Positions 32,912 to 42,000 of a DNA stretch of 64,000 nucleotides are shown piece by piece. Origin of the DNA: Prevotella sp. Its GTDB lineage: Bacteria; Bacteroidota; Bacteroidia; Bacteroidales; Bacteroidaceae. The notes under the pieces are model-generated. The model had not been told where the DNA came from, made no database searches, and saw only the letters and a list, made by a program, of their open reading frames with translations. A program made the translations under genes and the position numbers. Positions within the stretch are counted from its first letter, which is position 1. Each line of letters opens with the position of its first letter. Where the stretch lies: the NCBI GenBank assembly GCA_017478025.1, contig JAFVGZ010000014.1:1-64000 (forward strand), in the 5' to 3' direction.

Positions 32912-34495
32912 ATGCTAAGGAAGATTCGTATTACTCTCGCGACGCTGATGTTTGTCGGCCTCATCTGGCTGTTCGTTGATTTCACCGGTACGGCCAGCGG
33001 CATCGTAGGATGGATGGCGCGCATACAGTTTCTTGAGGCTGTGCTGTGTGGCAGCATCGCCATCACGGCTGTGCTGCTGGTGCTGACGCTTGTTTTCGGG
33101 CGTGTGTATTGTTCTGTCATCTGCCCGCTGGGGGTGATGCAGGATGTCATAGCGCGCATAGGGCGTAAAGCCAACAAGAGGAAGCGCTACACCTTCTCGC
33201 CGGCAAAACGTGTGCTGCGCTATGCGGTACTGGCGCTATATGTGGCAGCACTTGTGGGCGGAGTGAGCATCGTGATTCAGTTGCTTGCCCCCTACTCCAC
33301 GTTCGGGCGTATAGCCACGAATATCCTACAGCCTATCTACATGTTTATGAACAATCTGTTTGCATGGGTTGCAGAGAGGATGGACAGCTACATGTTTTAC
33401 CAAAGTGACCTGTGGCTGCGCTCTGCCGCATCGCTGGGCATATCGATAGCGATGCTGCTGGTGATAGGCGTACTTGCATGGCGCAACGGTCGCACGTGGT
33501 GTAACACCATCTGTCCCGTCGGTACGTTCCTCTCTTTCTTCAGCCGCTTCTCGCTCTTCAAGGTGCGCTTTGATGCTGATAAGTGCCGCAACTGTACATT
33601 GTGCACTTCGGGGTGCAAGGCATCGTGCATAGACTATAAGACGCACACGGTGGATAGCAGCCGATGCGTAGTATGCGGCAACTGCGTAAGCAACTGCAAG
33701 TTCGGAGCGCTGAAATACGAGGTGGGCGCGCTTACCCTGCGGAGAACCGCAGGGCACGGTAGCTGCGCTGAAGGAGAAGAAACAAACAGTAAAAGCAATA
33801 ATGGTAGCTGCGCTGAAGGTGGGAGCGATAACAAGGGAGGCGATAACAGCAAGAACGGAAACGGAGTCAACAGCGGACGTAGGGCATTTCTTACTACCGG
33901 CGCGATGCTGGCGGGTGTGGCGCTGGCACAGGAGGAGAAGAAGGTACACGGAGGCTTGGCTGAGCTTATAGACAAGAAAGCGCCACAACGCAATACGGCC
34001 ATCACCCCGCCAGGTTCTGGGTCGGCACGCAATATGGAGCGCCTGTGCACGGGATGTCAGTTGTGCATATCGGAATGTCCGAATAGCGTGTTGCGTCCAA
34101 GCACGGATTTGCTTCACTTCATGCAGCCCGTCATGAGCTATGAGCGCGGTTATTGCCGCCCTGAATGCAACCGTTGTTCGGAGGTGTGTCCTGCCGGTGC
34201 CATCAAGCCCATCAGTCTGGAGAAGAAGGTATCTACGCAGATAGGCCATGCGGTGTGGATAAAGAAGAACTGCGTAATCCTTACGGACAGCGTAGAGTGC
34301 GGCAACTGTGCGCGCCATTGCCCTGTGCAGGCAATAGAGATGGTGCCCTCAGACCCCAATGACGAAGAGAGTCCATACATACCCGCAGTTGACGAGACGC
34401 GCTGCATAGGATGCGGCGCATGTGAAAACCTGTGCCCGGCACGCCCATTCTCTGCTATTTATGTGGAAGGGCATGAGGTGCATAAAGAGAGTTGA
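32912..34495 (+). CDS. NapH/NapG-like membrane polyferredoxin with internal twin-arginine motif
   Basis: A 527-residue membrane iron-sulfur protein. The first 225 residues hold four or five helices and NapH/CcoG-type loops (VFGRVYCSVICPLGVMQDV, NGRTWCNTICPVGTFL). Two cytoplasmic-type ferredoxin motifs follow (CRNCTLCTSGCKASC, CVVCGNCVSNC), then a low-complexity linker containing a duplicated GSCAEG, then SGRRAFLTTGAMLAGVALAQ with twin arginines at 323-324 and a hydrophobic stretch, and finally a NapG-like domain with four more cysteine clusters (CTGCQLCISEC, CRPECNRCSEVC, CGNCARHC, CIGCGACENLC). The layout suggests electron transfer from quinol to periplasmic clusters, with the tail exported by Tat. 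Partner enzyme unknown; the next gene is a candidate. Confidence 0.82.
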   Translation: MLRKIRITLATLMFVGLIWLFVDFTGTASGIVGWMARIQFLEAVLCGSIAITAVLLVLTLVFGRVYCSVICPLGVMQDVIARIGRKANKRKRYTFSPAKRVLRYAVLALYVAALVGGVSIVIQLLAPYSTFGRIATNILQPIYMFMNNLFAWVAERMDSYMFYQSDLWLRSAASLGISIAMLLVIGVLAWRNGRTWCNTICPVGTFLSFFSRFSLFKVRFDADKCRNCTLCTSGCKASCIDYKTHTVDSSRCVVCGNCVSNCKFGALKYEVGALTLRRTAGHGSCAEGEETNSKSNNGSCAEGGSDNKGGDNSKNGNGVNSGRRAFLTTGAMLAGVALAQEEKKVHGGLAELIDKKAPQRNTAITPPGSGSARNMERLCTGCQLCISECPNSVLRPSTDLLHFMQPVMSYERGYCRPECNRCSEVCPAGAIKPISLEKKVSTQIGHAVWIKKNCVILTDSVECGNCARHCPVQAIEMVPSDPNDEESPYIPAVDETRCIGCGACENLCPARPFSAIYVEGHEVHKES

Positions 34496-34497
34496 TA

Positions 34498-34600
34498 CCT
34501 CACCCCCCGCCCCCCTCTCCCAAGGCGAGGGGGAGGGAAGAGGGTAATTAAGAATGCAAAATGCAGAATGCAGAATTAAGGGAAGAGGGAAGAATTAAAA
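34498..34600. repeat. GC-rich inverted repeat followed by AGAATGC heptads
   Basis: CCCCCGCCCCCCTCTCCCAAG..GCGAGGGGGAGG-type stem, then heptads AAGAATG, CAAAATG, CAGAATG, CAGAATT up to the next gene. Confidence 0.75.
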
Positions 34601-34606
34601 TTGAAT

Positions 34607-36046
34607 ATGGATAAGAGCAGACGACAGTTTATAAAGATGCTAGGCGGCGGTGCTGTAGGCGCTGCTGCTATGATGGCAGGATGCAAGAAGGATATGAATA
34701 GTAGCGATATACCCGATGCAGGAGGCAGCCAGACAGAACCGCCTGTGGGTAAGATGACATATCGCACAGACCCCAAGACGCATGACAAAATTTCGCTGCT
34801 GGGGTATGGCATGATGCGACTGCCTACCGTGGATGGTAATGCGGCGCGTGAGAGCAACGAGGAGATAGACCAGGAGATGGTGAACCGCCTCGTGGATTAC
34901 GCCATAGAGCACGGCGTGAACTATTTCGATACTTCTCCCGGCTACTGCAAGGGGATGTCGGAACACTCCACAGGTATTGCCCTGCACCGCCACAAACGGT
35001 CGGAATACTTCATCGCCACGAAGCTGTCTAACTTTAACCAGGAAGTATGGGGACGGGAGAAGAGCATTGAGATGTATCACAACTCGTTCAAGGAACTGCA
35101 GGTAGATTACATAGACTACTACCTGCTGCACGGCATCGGCATGGGCGGTATGGACAACCTGCACGGACGGTATCTGGACAACGGGGTGCTGGACTTCCTG
35201 CTTGAGGAGCGCAAGGCAGGGCGCATACGCAACTTAGGGTTCTCATACCACGGCGACATAGCGGTATATGACTACCTGCTGTCCCAGCACGACAAGTATA
35301 AGTGGGACTTTGTGCAGATAGAGCTGAACTATCTGGATTGGGATTATGCAGATGAGATCAACGACCGTAACACAGATGCCCGCTACCTGTATGCAGAACT
35401 GGAGAAGCGCAATATCCCCGCTGTCATAATGGAGCCGCTGCTCGGCGGCCGACTGAGCAACCTGCCCGGATACTTGGTAAAGGAGCTGAAGCAGCGCGAT
35501 CCAGAACGCAGCATCGCTTCATGGGCCTTTCGCTATGCTGGAACGCCGAAGGGAGTGCTTACTGTTCTATCGGGTATGACATACATGGAACACCTGAAAG
35601 ACAACCTGCTTTCCTATTGTCCGCTCAAGCCTCTCACGGATGAGGAGATGCAATATCTACAAAAGGACATAGCAGAGCAGATAGTGGGTGTAGAGACGAT
35701 ACCGTGCAACGACTGCAAGTACTGCATGCCGTGTCCGTACGGAATAGACATTCCTGGCATCTTCGTGCATTACAACAAGTGCAAGAACGAGGGCACCCTG
35801 CCCCGACAGACACAGATGGATGAGACATACAGGAAGCTGCGCAGACAGTATCTGATAGGACTTGACCGCGCAGTTCCACGTATGCGTCAGGCTGACCATT
35901 GCATAGGATGCGGGCATTGTGAGCCTCTCTGTCCGCAGAATATCCGCATAGTACGCGAGATGGCAAAAATCAGTAACTATGTGGAAGAGCTGAGAGTGAA
36001 AGCCCCACCCCAGCCCTCCCCTGGGGGAGGGAGGAGTGAAGAGTGA
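34607..36046 (+). CDS. Tat-exported aldo/keto reductase with ferredoxin domain
   Basis: A 479-residue protein with a textbook twin-arginine signal (DKSRRQFIKMLGGGAVGAA) ending in a lipobox (MMAGCKK), so it is likely exported folded and lipid-anchored. The central part is an aldo/keto reductase barrel: LLGYGMMRLPTV, the catalytic-type 'YFDTSPGYCKGMSE', 'FIATKLSNF', 'VDYIDYYLLHGIG'. The C-terminal region has cysteine clusters CNDCKYCMPCPYG and CIGCGHCEPLCPQNI, typical of the ferredoxin-fused branch. Start: ATG at 34607. It follows the membrane polyferredoxin, a likely electron partner. The last residues (PPQPSPGGGRSEE) are repeat-derived. Substrate unknown. Confidence 0.88.
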   Translation: MDKSRRQFIKMLGGGAVGAAAMMAGCKKDMNSSDIPDAGGSQTEPPVGKMTYRTDPKTHDKISLLGYGMMRLPTVDGNAARESNEEIDQEMVNRLVDYAIEHGVNYFDTSPGYCKGMSEHSTGIALHRHKRSEYFIATKLSNFNQEVWGREKSIEMYHNSFKELQVDYIDYYLLHGIGMGGMDNLHGRYLDNGVLDFLLEERKAGRIRNLGFSYHGDIAVYDYLLSQHDKYKWDFVQIELNYLDWDYADEINDRNTDARYLYAELEKRNIPAVIMEPLLGGRLSNLPGYLVKELKQRDPERSIASWAFRYAGTPKGVLTVLSGMTYMEHLKDNLLSYCPLKPLTDEEMQYLQKDIAEQIVGVETIPCNDCKYCMPCPYGIDIPGIFVHYNKCKNEGTLPRQTQMDETYRKLRRQYLIGLDRAVPRMRQADHCIGCGHCEPLCPQNIRIVREMAKISNYVEELRVKAPPQPSPGGGRSEE

Positions 36047-36063
36047 AATTATAAGAACAAGAC

Positions 36064-36100
36064 AGAGCGTTGATACACGTGCGGTGTGTATCAACGCTCT
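36064..36100. terminator. strong 15-bp hairpin after the tat operon
   Basis: AGAGCGTTGATACAC pairs perfectly with GTGTATCAACGCTCT around a 7-base loop. No T run follows, so it may act as a processing or bidirectional stop. Confidence 0.65.
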
Positions 36101-36165
36101 TACAGACAAAACGAAGGAAGCATCAGCAGAAGCCGATGCATTCGTAACAGAAACAGATAAATAAC

Positions 36166-36678
36166 ATGAGTATGGATCAGCAAATAGAATTTATCCTGCG
36201 CATCCTTATAGCATGCCTGCTTGGCGGTGTGATTGGCTTGGAGCGCGAGTACCGTGAGAAGGCTGTGGGCTTCCGCACACACTTTCTGGTGTCGCTGGGC
36301 TCGGCATTGTTTATGATTATTTCGGCATACGGCTTTGAGGGCGTACTGTCTGATGACTTCCAGTCTCCGATACGCCTTGACGTATCGCGCATTGCGGCAC
36401 AGGTGGTGACGGGTATCGGTTTCATTGGCGCAGGTACCATTATATTCCAAAAGAACACGGTCCGCGGTCTGACCACAGCGGCAGGCGTGTGGGTTACGGC
36501 AGCTATCGGTATGGCTTGCGGCGGCGGGATGTATCTCCTGGCAACGGTCTCTACGATAATGGTGCTTGTTGGCTTGGAGGCGTTCAATTACTTCCTTCAT
36601 CGCTTTGATGCAAGGAGAAACCTGAAGCAGAATGAGAACACAGATGCTCCAGCACTTCAAGGGGAAAGTGACGAGTGA
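36166..36678 (+). CDS. MgtC/SapB-family membrane protein
   Basis: A 170-residue inner-membrane protein with four or five helices. The N-terminal MgtC signature is clear: ILIACLLGGVIGLEREYREK, then 'GFRTHFLVSLGSALFMIISA', 'TGIGFIGAGTIIF' and 'VRGLTTAAGVWVTAAIGMAC'. It lacks the C-terminal ACT-like domain of Salmonella MgtC, as do most homologues. The family is linked to magnesium limitation and control of the F-type ATPase in some bacteria, but no such role is shown here. It is convergent with tamL, the two stop codons adjoining. Confidence 0.88.
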   Translation: MSMDQQIEFILRILIACLLGGVIGLEREYREKAVGFRTHFLVSLGSALFMIISAYGFEGVLSDDFQSPIRLDVSRIAAQVVTGIGFIGAGTIIFQKNTVRGLTTAAGVWVTAAIGMACGGGMYLLATVSTIMVLVGLEAFNYFLHRFDARRNLKQNENTDAPALQGESDE

Positions 36679-39012
36679 TCAGAACGGGTAGCCTATAGAG
36701 AAGTTGAGGCACTGGGCATCCTTGAAGTTCGGGATGTTGAAGAACCCCGAACGAGCGGTTTTGTAGGGCACGTGAAGTCCTATGCCCCAGTCGAGTCGAA
36801 GGACGAAGTAGTCAAGGTCATATCTTATACCAATACCCGTATTGACGGCAATGTCCGGCTTCACGGTGTTCACATCGAATATCTCTCGATACTCTTCGCG
36901 TATATCGTGCTTGAGATACCAGATATTTCCGGCGTCAAGGAAGAAAGCCCCGTAGAGCGAGCCGAAGAGCCTGGGCCGGTATTCGAGATTGAGCACCAGC
37001 TTGAGGTCTCCTCCGCCGAAGAGGTACGCCAACTGCCTGTCGGTGTTGTGATTGTCGCCAGGACCGATGGAGCGCTGTGTAAATGCACGCAGGTCGTTGT
37101 ATCCACTGATGTACAGCAGTTCTGAGAACGGACCGCTGTTGTCGTTGCCATAAGCAGCCATGATACCCCCGTAGAAGTGGAACACGAAGGCATCGTGAGT
37201 CCCAATGTGCCACGTTCTCCTTATATCAGTTTCCAACTTGATAAACTGAGAGAAGGGCGTCCCAAGCAGGGTCTTGTTTCTGTCACCCCATGCATGGTGT
37301 GTGAAGGCCGTAGCGAGAAGGTTGGTGATTGCTCCTGCCTGGGTGACAGTGGTGGTAAGATATATTGACGAGGTGCGCGGTGTGGCATAGATGTATGTGT
37401 ATCGCATACGCGGGATGAGTTCGTCCTGCAGTGCAACAATACCGACCGCAGTCTTTGACATCTTCTCCTCGTATTCAGCAGTCTTATTGGTGGTTCGTCC
37501 ATAGGCCAGCGTGAGCGGAGAGAAACGATGTATGGAAGATGCCGTAGGTTGAAAAACGTATGCGTATTCTGCCGACAGGAGAATGCGATTGAAGTATCCT
37601 GCCCGTCGTGTTAGTGTGGCGTTGACATCTATGAGCGTTGACGGCGTGGTGTGCCAGCGGCGACGCTTAGTGATAAACTTGGGTACTATGAGTCGCGGGA
37701 AATCAATTGTAGTGCCCAGCGAGAATTCATAGCTATCACCCATAGAAGCCTGACTCCCTAACTGGAATTCGTAATTTGCCCCCGCGTTGATGCTGAATCT
37801 CTCACCGCCCCGGAAAGCGTTGCGCTTGGTGAGGGAGATACTCAGTCCCGGTCCGACTCTGCGTGATGTCTTTCCAATGACATCTGCCTGAAAGGTAAGG
37901 TCGTATGGCTTGTCCAGCACGGTGTTCACGGTCATATCGAGAATGCCTATACTGTCAGCATCGGGACGTGGAGCAAATGAAATATCTACTGACGAGAACA
38001 CGCCCTTGGAGGCGAGCCTGTTGAGCGACTCCTCATAAGCCTCCTGTGAGAAGGGCATACCGGGGCGCAACCGAGTATCAGCAAGGATGATGCGGGGACG
38101 TATGGGAGTTTTTGGCCCTTTGTAGCGTATCTTCAAGGCCCTGTATTGGAGGCTGTCGGTAAATGGTTCCATAAACTGACGCCGTATCTGCACGGTTGTA
38201 CTTCCGATGGTCCATTTCTTTTCTGCCTCTGGCGGCAGGGAGTCAGCCTGCTGCACTCTCAGCTGTACCTTGCCCGGCACCATGAGAGTATCGGCAAGGA
38301 ACACGATGTTGGAGGGTTTGTAGTAATAATACCCGTTGTCACGTTTCTTCTTATATATGCGCTGTCGCTCCTCGTCGAGGGCTGAGATGGAGAAAGATTC
38401 TCCCTTAGTAAGCGGCTTGACGGAATACTCCCTCAGCTCAGGACTATAGCTTACGCTGTCAAGAGTATAGAGAGGCCCGAAGTTGACATGATACTGAACC
38501 TTGGCTGTCCGGGGCTTCATCACGGTGTCGGTCTTGGTTGTCCGTGGCTTTCCCTCAATGACATCGTATGTCACATCTCCTTGAAAGAAGCCGTTGTTTT
38601 GCAACACCGTCTTGGCAACCGACGCTCGGAGAGCCGGATTGACATTCTGCATCAGCACCGGAGCCTTGCCGAAAGAGGACACAAGCCACTTGGCAAAAGC
38701 CCCTTCCCGATGGGAATACGCATTCCATATCCACAGTCCATAGGGGAACGGTGTGCGATAATACGACGACCCGAAGAAGGCACCATTGGGAGCTGTTGCC
38801 AATGCTGCCTCAACCTCCGACTTCGTGTCGTTGAGATGAGTGGAGAAGACTAATGATTTCTGCGGCATATCAACAGGCGGGACGGCAGTGGCATAGTCTA
38901 TCTTCTTCAGCCCCGTGAAGAGCTGCTCATCTTCCTCCAGATGCGACACGGATGAGCATGAGGATAGTGCGATGAGCGTACATGATATGATTATGTATAT
39001 AAACTTATTCAT
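36679..39012 (-). CDS. tamL: TamL-type lipoprotein of the BamA/TamA superfamily
   Basis: A 777-residue outer-membrane assembly protein with a lipoprotein signal (FIYIIISCTLIALSSCSS), the feature that separates Bacteroidetes TamL from TamA. POTRA-like repeats occupy about residues 90-380 (for example FQGDVTYDVIEGKPRTTKTD, then 'LDSVSYSPELREYSVKPL', 'LASKGVFSSVDISF'), and the rest is a 16-stranded Omp85 barrel with 'GPGLSISLTKRNAFRGGE' and a conserved 'FFLDAGNIW' segment, ending in the strand LNFSIGYPF. Its start overlaps the end of tamB by 8 bases, so the pair is translated together and should form a TAM complex spanning the envelope. Confidence 0.88.
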   Translation of the reverse strand: MNKFIYIIISCTLIALSSCSSVSHLEEDEQLFTGLKKIDYATAVPPVDMPQKSLVFSTHLNDTKSEVEAALATAPNGAFFGSSYYRTPFPYGLWIWNAYSHREGAFAKWLVSSFGKAPVLMQNVNPALRASVAKTVLQNNGFFQGDVTYDVIEGKPRTTKTDTVMKPRTAKVQYHVNFGPLYTLDSVSYSPELREYSVKPLTKGESFSISALDEERQRIYKKKRDNGYYYYKPSNIVFLADTLMVPGKVQLRVQQADSLPPEAEKKWTIGSTTVQIRRQFMEPFTDSLQYRALKIRYKGPKTPIRPRIILADTRLRPGMPFSQEAYEESLNRLASKGVFSSVDISFAPRPDADSIGILDMTVNTVLDKPYDLTFQADVIGKTSRRVGPGLSISLTKRNAFRGGERFSINAGANYEFQLGSQASMGDSYEFSLGTTIDFPRLIVPKFITKRRRWHTTPSTLIDVNATLTRRAGYFNRILLSAEYAYVFQPTASSIHRFSPLTLAYGRTTNKTAEYEEKMSKTAVGIVALQDELIPRMRYTYIYATPRTSSIYLTTTVTQAGAITNLLATAFTHHAWGDRNKTLLGTPFSQFIKLETDIRRTWHIGTHDAFVFHFYGGIMAAYGNDNSGPFSELLYISGYNDLRAFTQRSIGPGDNHNTDRQLAYLFGGGDLKLVLNLEYRPRLFGSLYGAFFLDAGNIWYLKHDIREEYREIFDVNTVKPDIAVNTGIGIRYDLDYFVLRLDWGIGLHVPYKTARSGFFNIPNFKDAQCLNFSIGYPF

Positions 39013-42000
39013 GGACAGATGTCTGCGATGGTTTTATATCCTCCCGTGCAGGAGAGTTTGTTGTATGTGATGGCGCAGTATTCTGCTGTAGTGAGGATAT
39101 TGCAGAAGTGTCTCTTTTCTCTCCCTGTGGGTATCGGATTAAACCCGGACTCGCTATGGGGGCGGGTTTAAGGAACAGTTCTTTGAGCGTCTGCGCTTTC
39201 TTCTTCCACATGTATCCTGCACCGAAGCGTCCTACATATCCCTCCAGATAGTCATAGACAGAGCGCTTATAAAACATTGTGACATAGCTGTTAGCCGTTT
39301 CTGAGAGGCGATACTGCACGTCAACATTGTCGAAGAATGATTTATTCTGACCCGAGACGTCCGGACCTGTGGATATTTTACCGCCGATAGAGATGTTCAG
39401 TCTGTTGTTCCAGAAGCGCTTAGCAAACTTGAACGTGTAGTCTGTGTGCATAGTGCCATCCATTTCTGTGGCGTTGTCCATGCCGAATGAGAGGTCAACG
39501 GTTCTGAGTGCCGAGCCCGCAATGTTGGATATCTCAGCCTGCAGGAAGTTGCTGAGCGCTGAGTTCATGGAGAAGTTGCCCGTGTTTCCATCTGCCAGAT
39601 ACATACCGGTGGTAAGCATAGTTACCGCCACTTTTCCCCGTTCCTCGGCAGACATTATCTTCAGCTCATCGCCGACGGTCTGGTTCTCGGGCGCGCTGAT
39701 TATGAATTCCAGTCCCATATCGTTGAGAGTCTTGCTGAGAACCACTCCTGTCTTGAAGTTACATATCTGGCTCACACCGTTAAGCATTACCGATGCGCGA
39801 ATATCTTCTGTCGCGGTAATGCTGAGCCGGGGGTTCATAATATCTCCCATGAACTCCACATAACTGTCAGGAGCAATGGTGAATGTCTTCAGAGGTATGA
39901 TGGGCAGGGAGTACTTCATCTCTCCCTCGCTGATGGTGAAGCGCCCCATCATATTGCTCTCTCCGTTGTTATAACGCAGACGCAGATTGCCGTTACCGGT
40001 GAAGTCAAGGTAGTTCTTATGGTCAGGGGTTATCCAGCACTTTATGTGTGCCCCCTCCTGAACGTTGATTGTCATATCGGCAGTCAGGTTATCCTCTGCG
40101 GGGCGCTGTATTATGATGGGTTCCTCGGTAGAGAAATCGGTGAATGTAACCAGCTCCTTGAGCCTGTTGTCTGCGGTCAGGGGCGAGTCCTTCAGTATGT
40201 AGAACAGATTGGTTGCGGGCAACAGGTCAATACGTCCGCGCACGTTCAGCTTGTCCAGCTCTCCATTGATGCCGCAGAAAAGGTTTATATAAGCTTTTCC
40301 ATAAGCCTCAGAATGCTTTGTCTCCTTGGAGTCTATGAGCAGGAAATTCCTTGCCGTAGCGCGCAGAGCCAACTGCAAATGGTCTGTGTTAGCGAAGTCT
40401 ATGTTTCCATTGACAGTCAGCGGACTGTTGTCTGAGGCATAGAACTTGATATTGTTGAGCTGCAAGTGGGAGCCCTGCACCTGTATCTTCTCATTGTTCA
40501 TGCGCAGGGCTATGCCGTAAGGCAGGCTGAAGAGCATACAGCTGTCTAATGCTATCTCCCCGTCAACTATAGGTTTCTCTGATGTACCGTGCACAGAGAG
40601 GACACCATCGGCAAAGCCTGACAGGCCTACTATCTGCTGCGGGATAAAGCCATTTATCATCTCCAAAGGCAGTCGGTCCATTGAGAAATCTGCGTCAACT
40701 TTCTTGTTTTCGAAATTATATGATCCGTTGAGTGCTCCGATATGCCGTCCGTTAAGCTCCAGTTCAGCATCCACCACGTGTGTACCGTCCTCCTTTGGGA
40801 TATAAACCAGCTCTGTCCCGACGTTTCCTATAGGGCTGTCCTCATAGCTCATGTTCTGCACTTTCATGTCGGTTGAGATGGCAAAGCTTCTGTTTTCCTC
40901 CTGTACGAAGTGGAAATCCCCGTACATCATTCCCTCTATATTCGGAGCGTACGGTATGGAACGTGCTACACGCCCTATATCGAAATGGCTGAGCGAGAGG
41001 GTAATGTTCTGGCGTTGGCTTTCGTCATATCCCTCATCGTCAGGCTTTACGCTATAGATTAGGATATCCGTACCGTCGGTTGCCCTTAGGTGAACATTCG
41101 CTGCCACACGGTTACCCTTTGTGAGGTTCACATAGTTATCATCGTTAATGCTGAACTCCTGATAGCCTATTATAGGGTTCTGGGGCGTGAGGCGCAGGTT
41201 CAGCATATTGTCTGCCACGGTAGCCTCAGCACCCAGTTTCAGGCCTATCTGCTTGCGGGCATCATAGATACACATGTTCACTGACACACCGTGTTCCAGC
41301 AATGAGCCGTCAAAATAAGCATCAAAGGCATACTGCCCCGCAAGGTTCTTCTTCTTCTCATCATCCAATCCATTCCTGATATTACCCCTGTAATTGATGC
41401 TCAGCGGGTCGTTGTCACTCTCAATTATGATGTTGACATTGTCTGCATGGTATCCTTTTGCATTCAGACCATCCACGTCTATCTCTGCGTTTACGCCCTC
41501 TTCGCGCGATGTATTCATGTCAACATGCAGAGTGTCAAAGTGTATATCGTTATATGCAATAATCCTCGAGAGCGGATTTTCCTCTCCCATGTTGAGTGAC
41601 AGCGACATCTGGGGCAACACCTTGCGCAACTCTTCCTGGTTGAATGTATAGTCTTTGATGCTGTTCTTTATCACCCTGGTTATACGGTCCGAACACCCGA
41701 TGAGCCATTGATATCCCCCGCGGGCATTGAGATTACAGTATAAATCACCGCAACTGGCCTTGACCGCTGTCGTATCACGGCGTGTCAAGAGGTCTAACTC
41801 CATATTATCCAGGGTATATGTGCCCGCTGAATCAACTATATTGATGTCATTGACAATTCCGCTTATGCTGTAATAGTCACCCAGGTCTGTCTGCATTTTG
41901 ATGTCTCCGTTAAAGGCCATCTTCAGCGGAACATCCACTACTCCCAGCCTATAGAGGTCGAGTGACTTCAAGTTTGTTACCACAGTGCCTTGTGCGATTT

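Noticed and set aside
33326-34318. 330-aa minus-strand frame opposite the polyferredoxin
   Set aside because: Antisense shadow; the plus strand has six conserved cysteine clusters.
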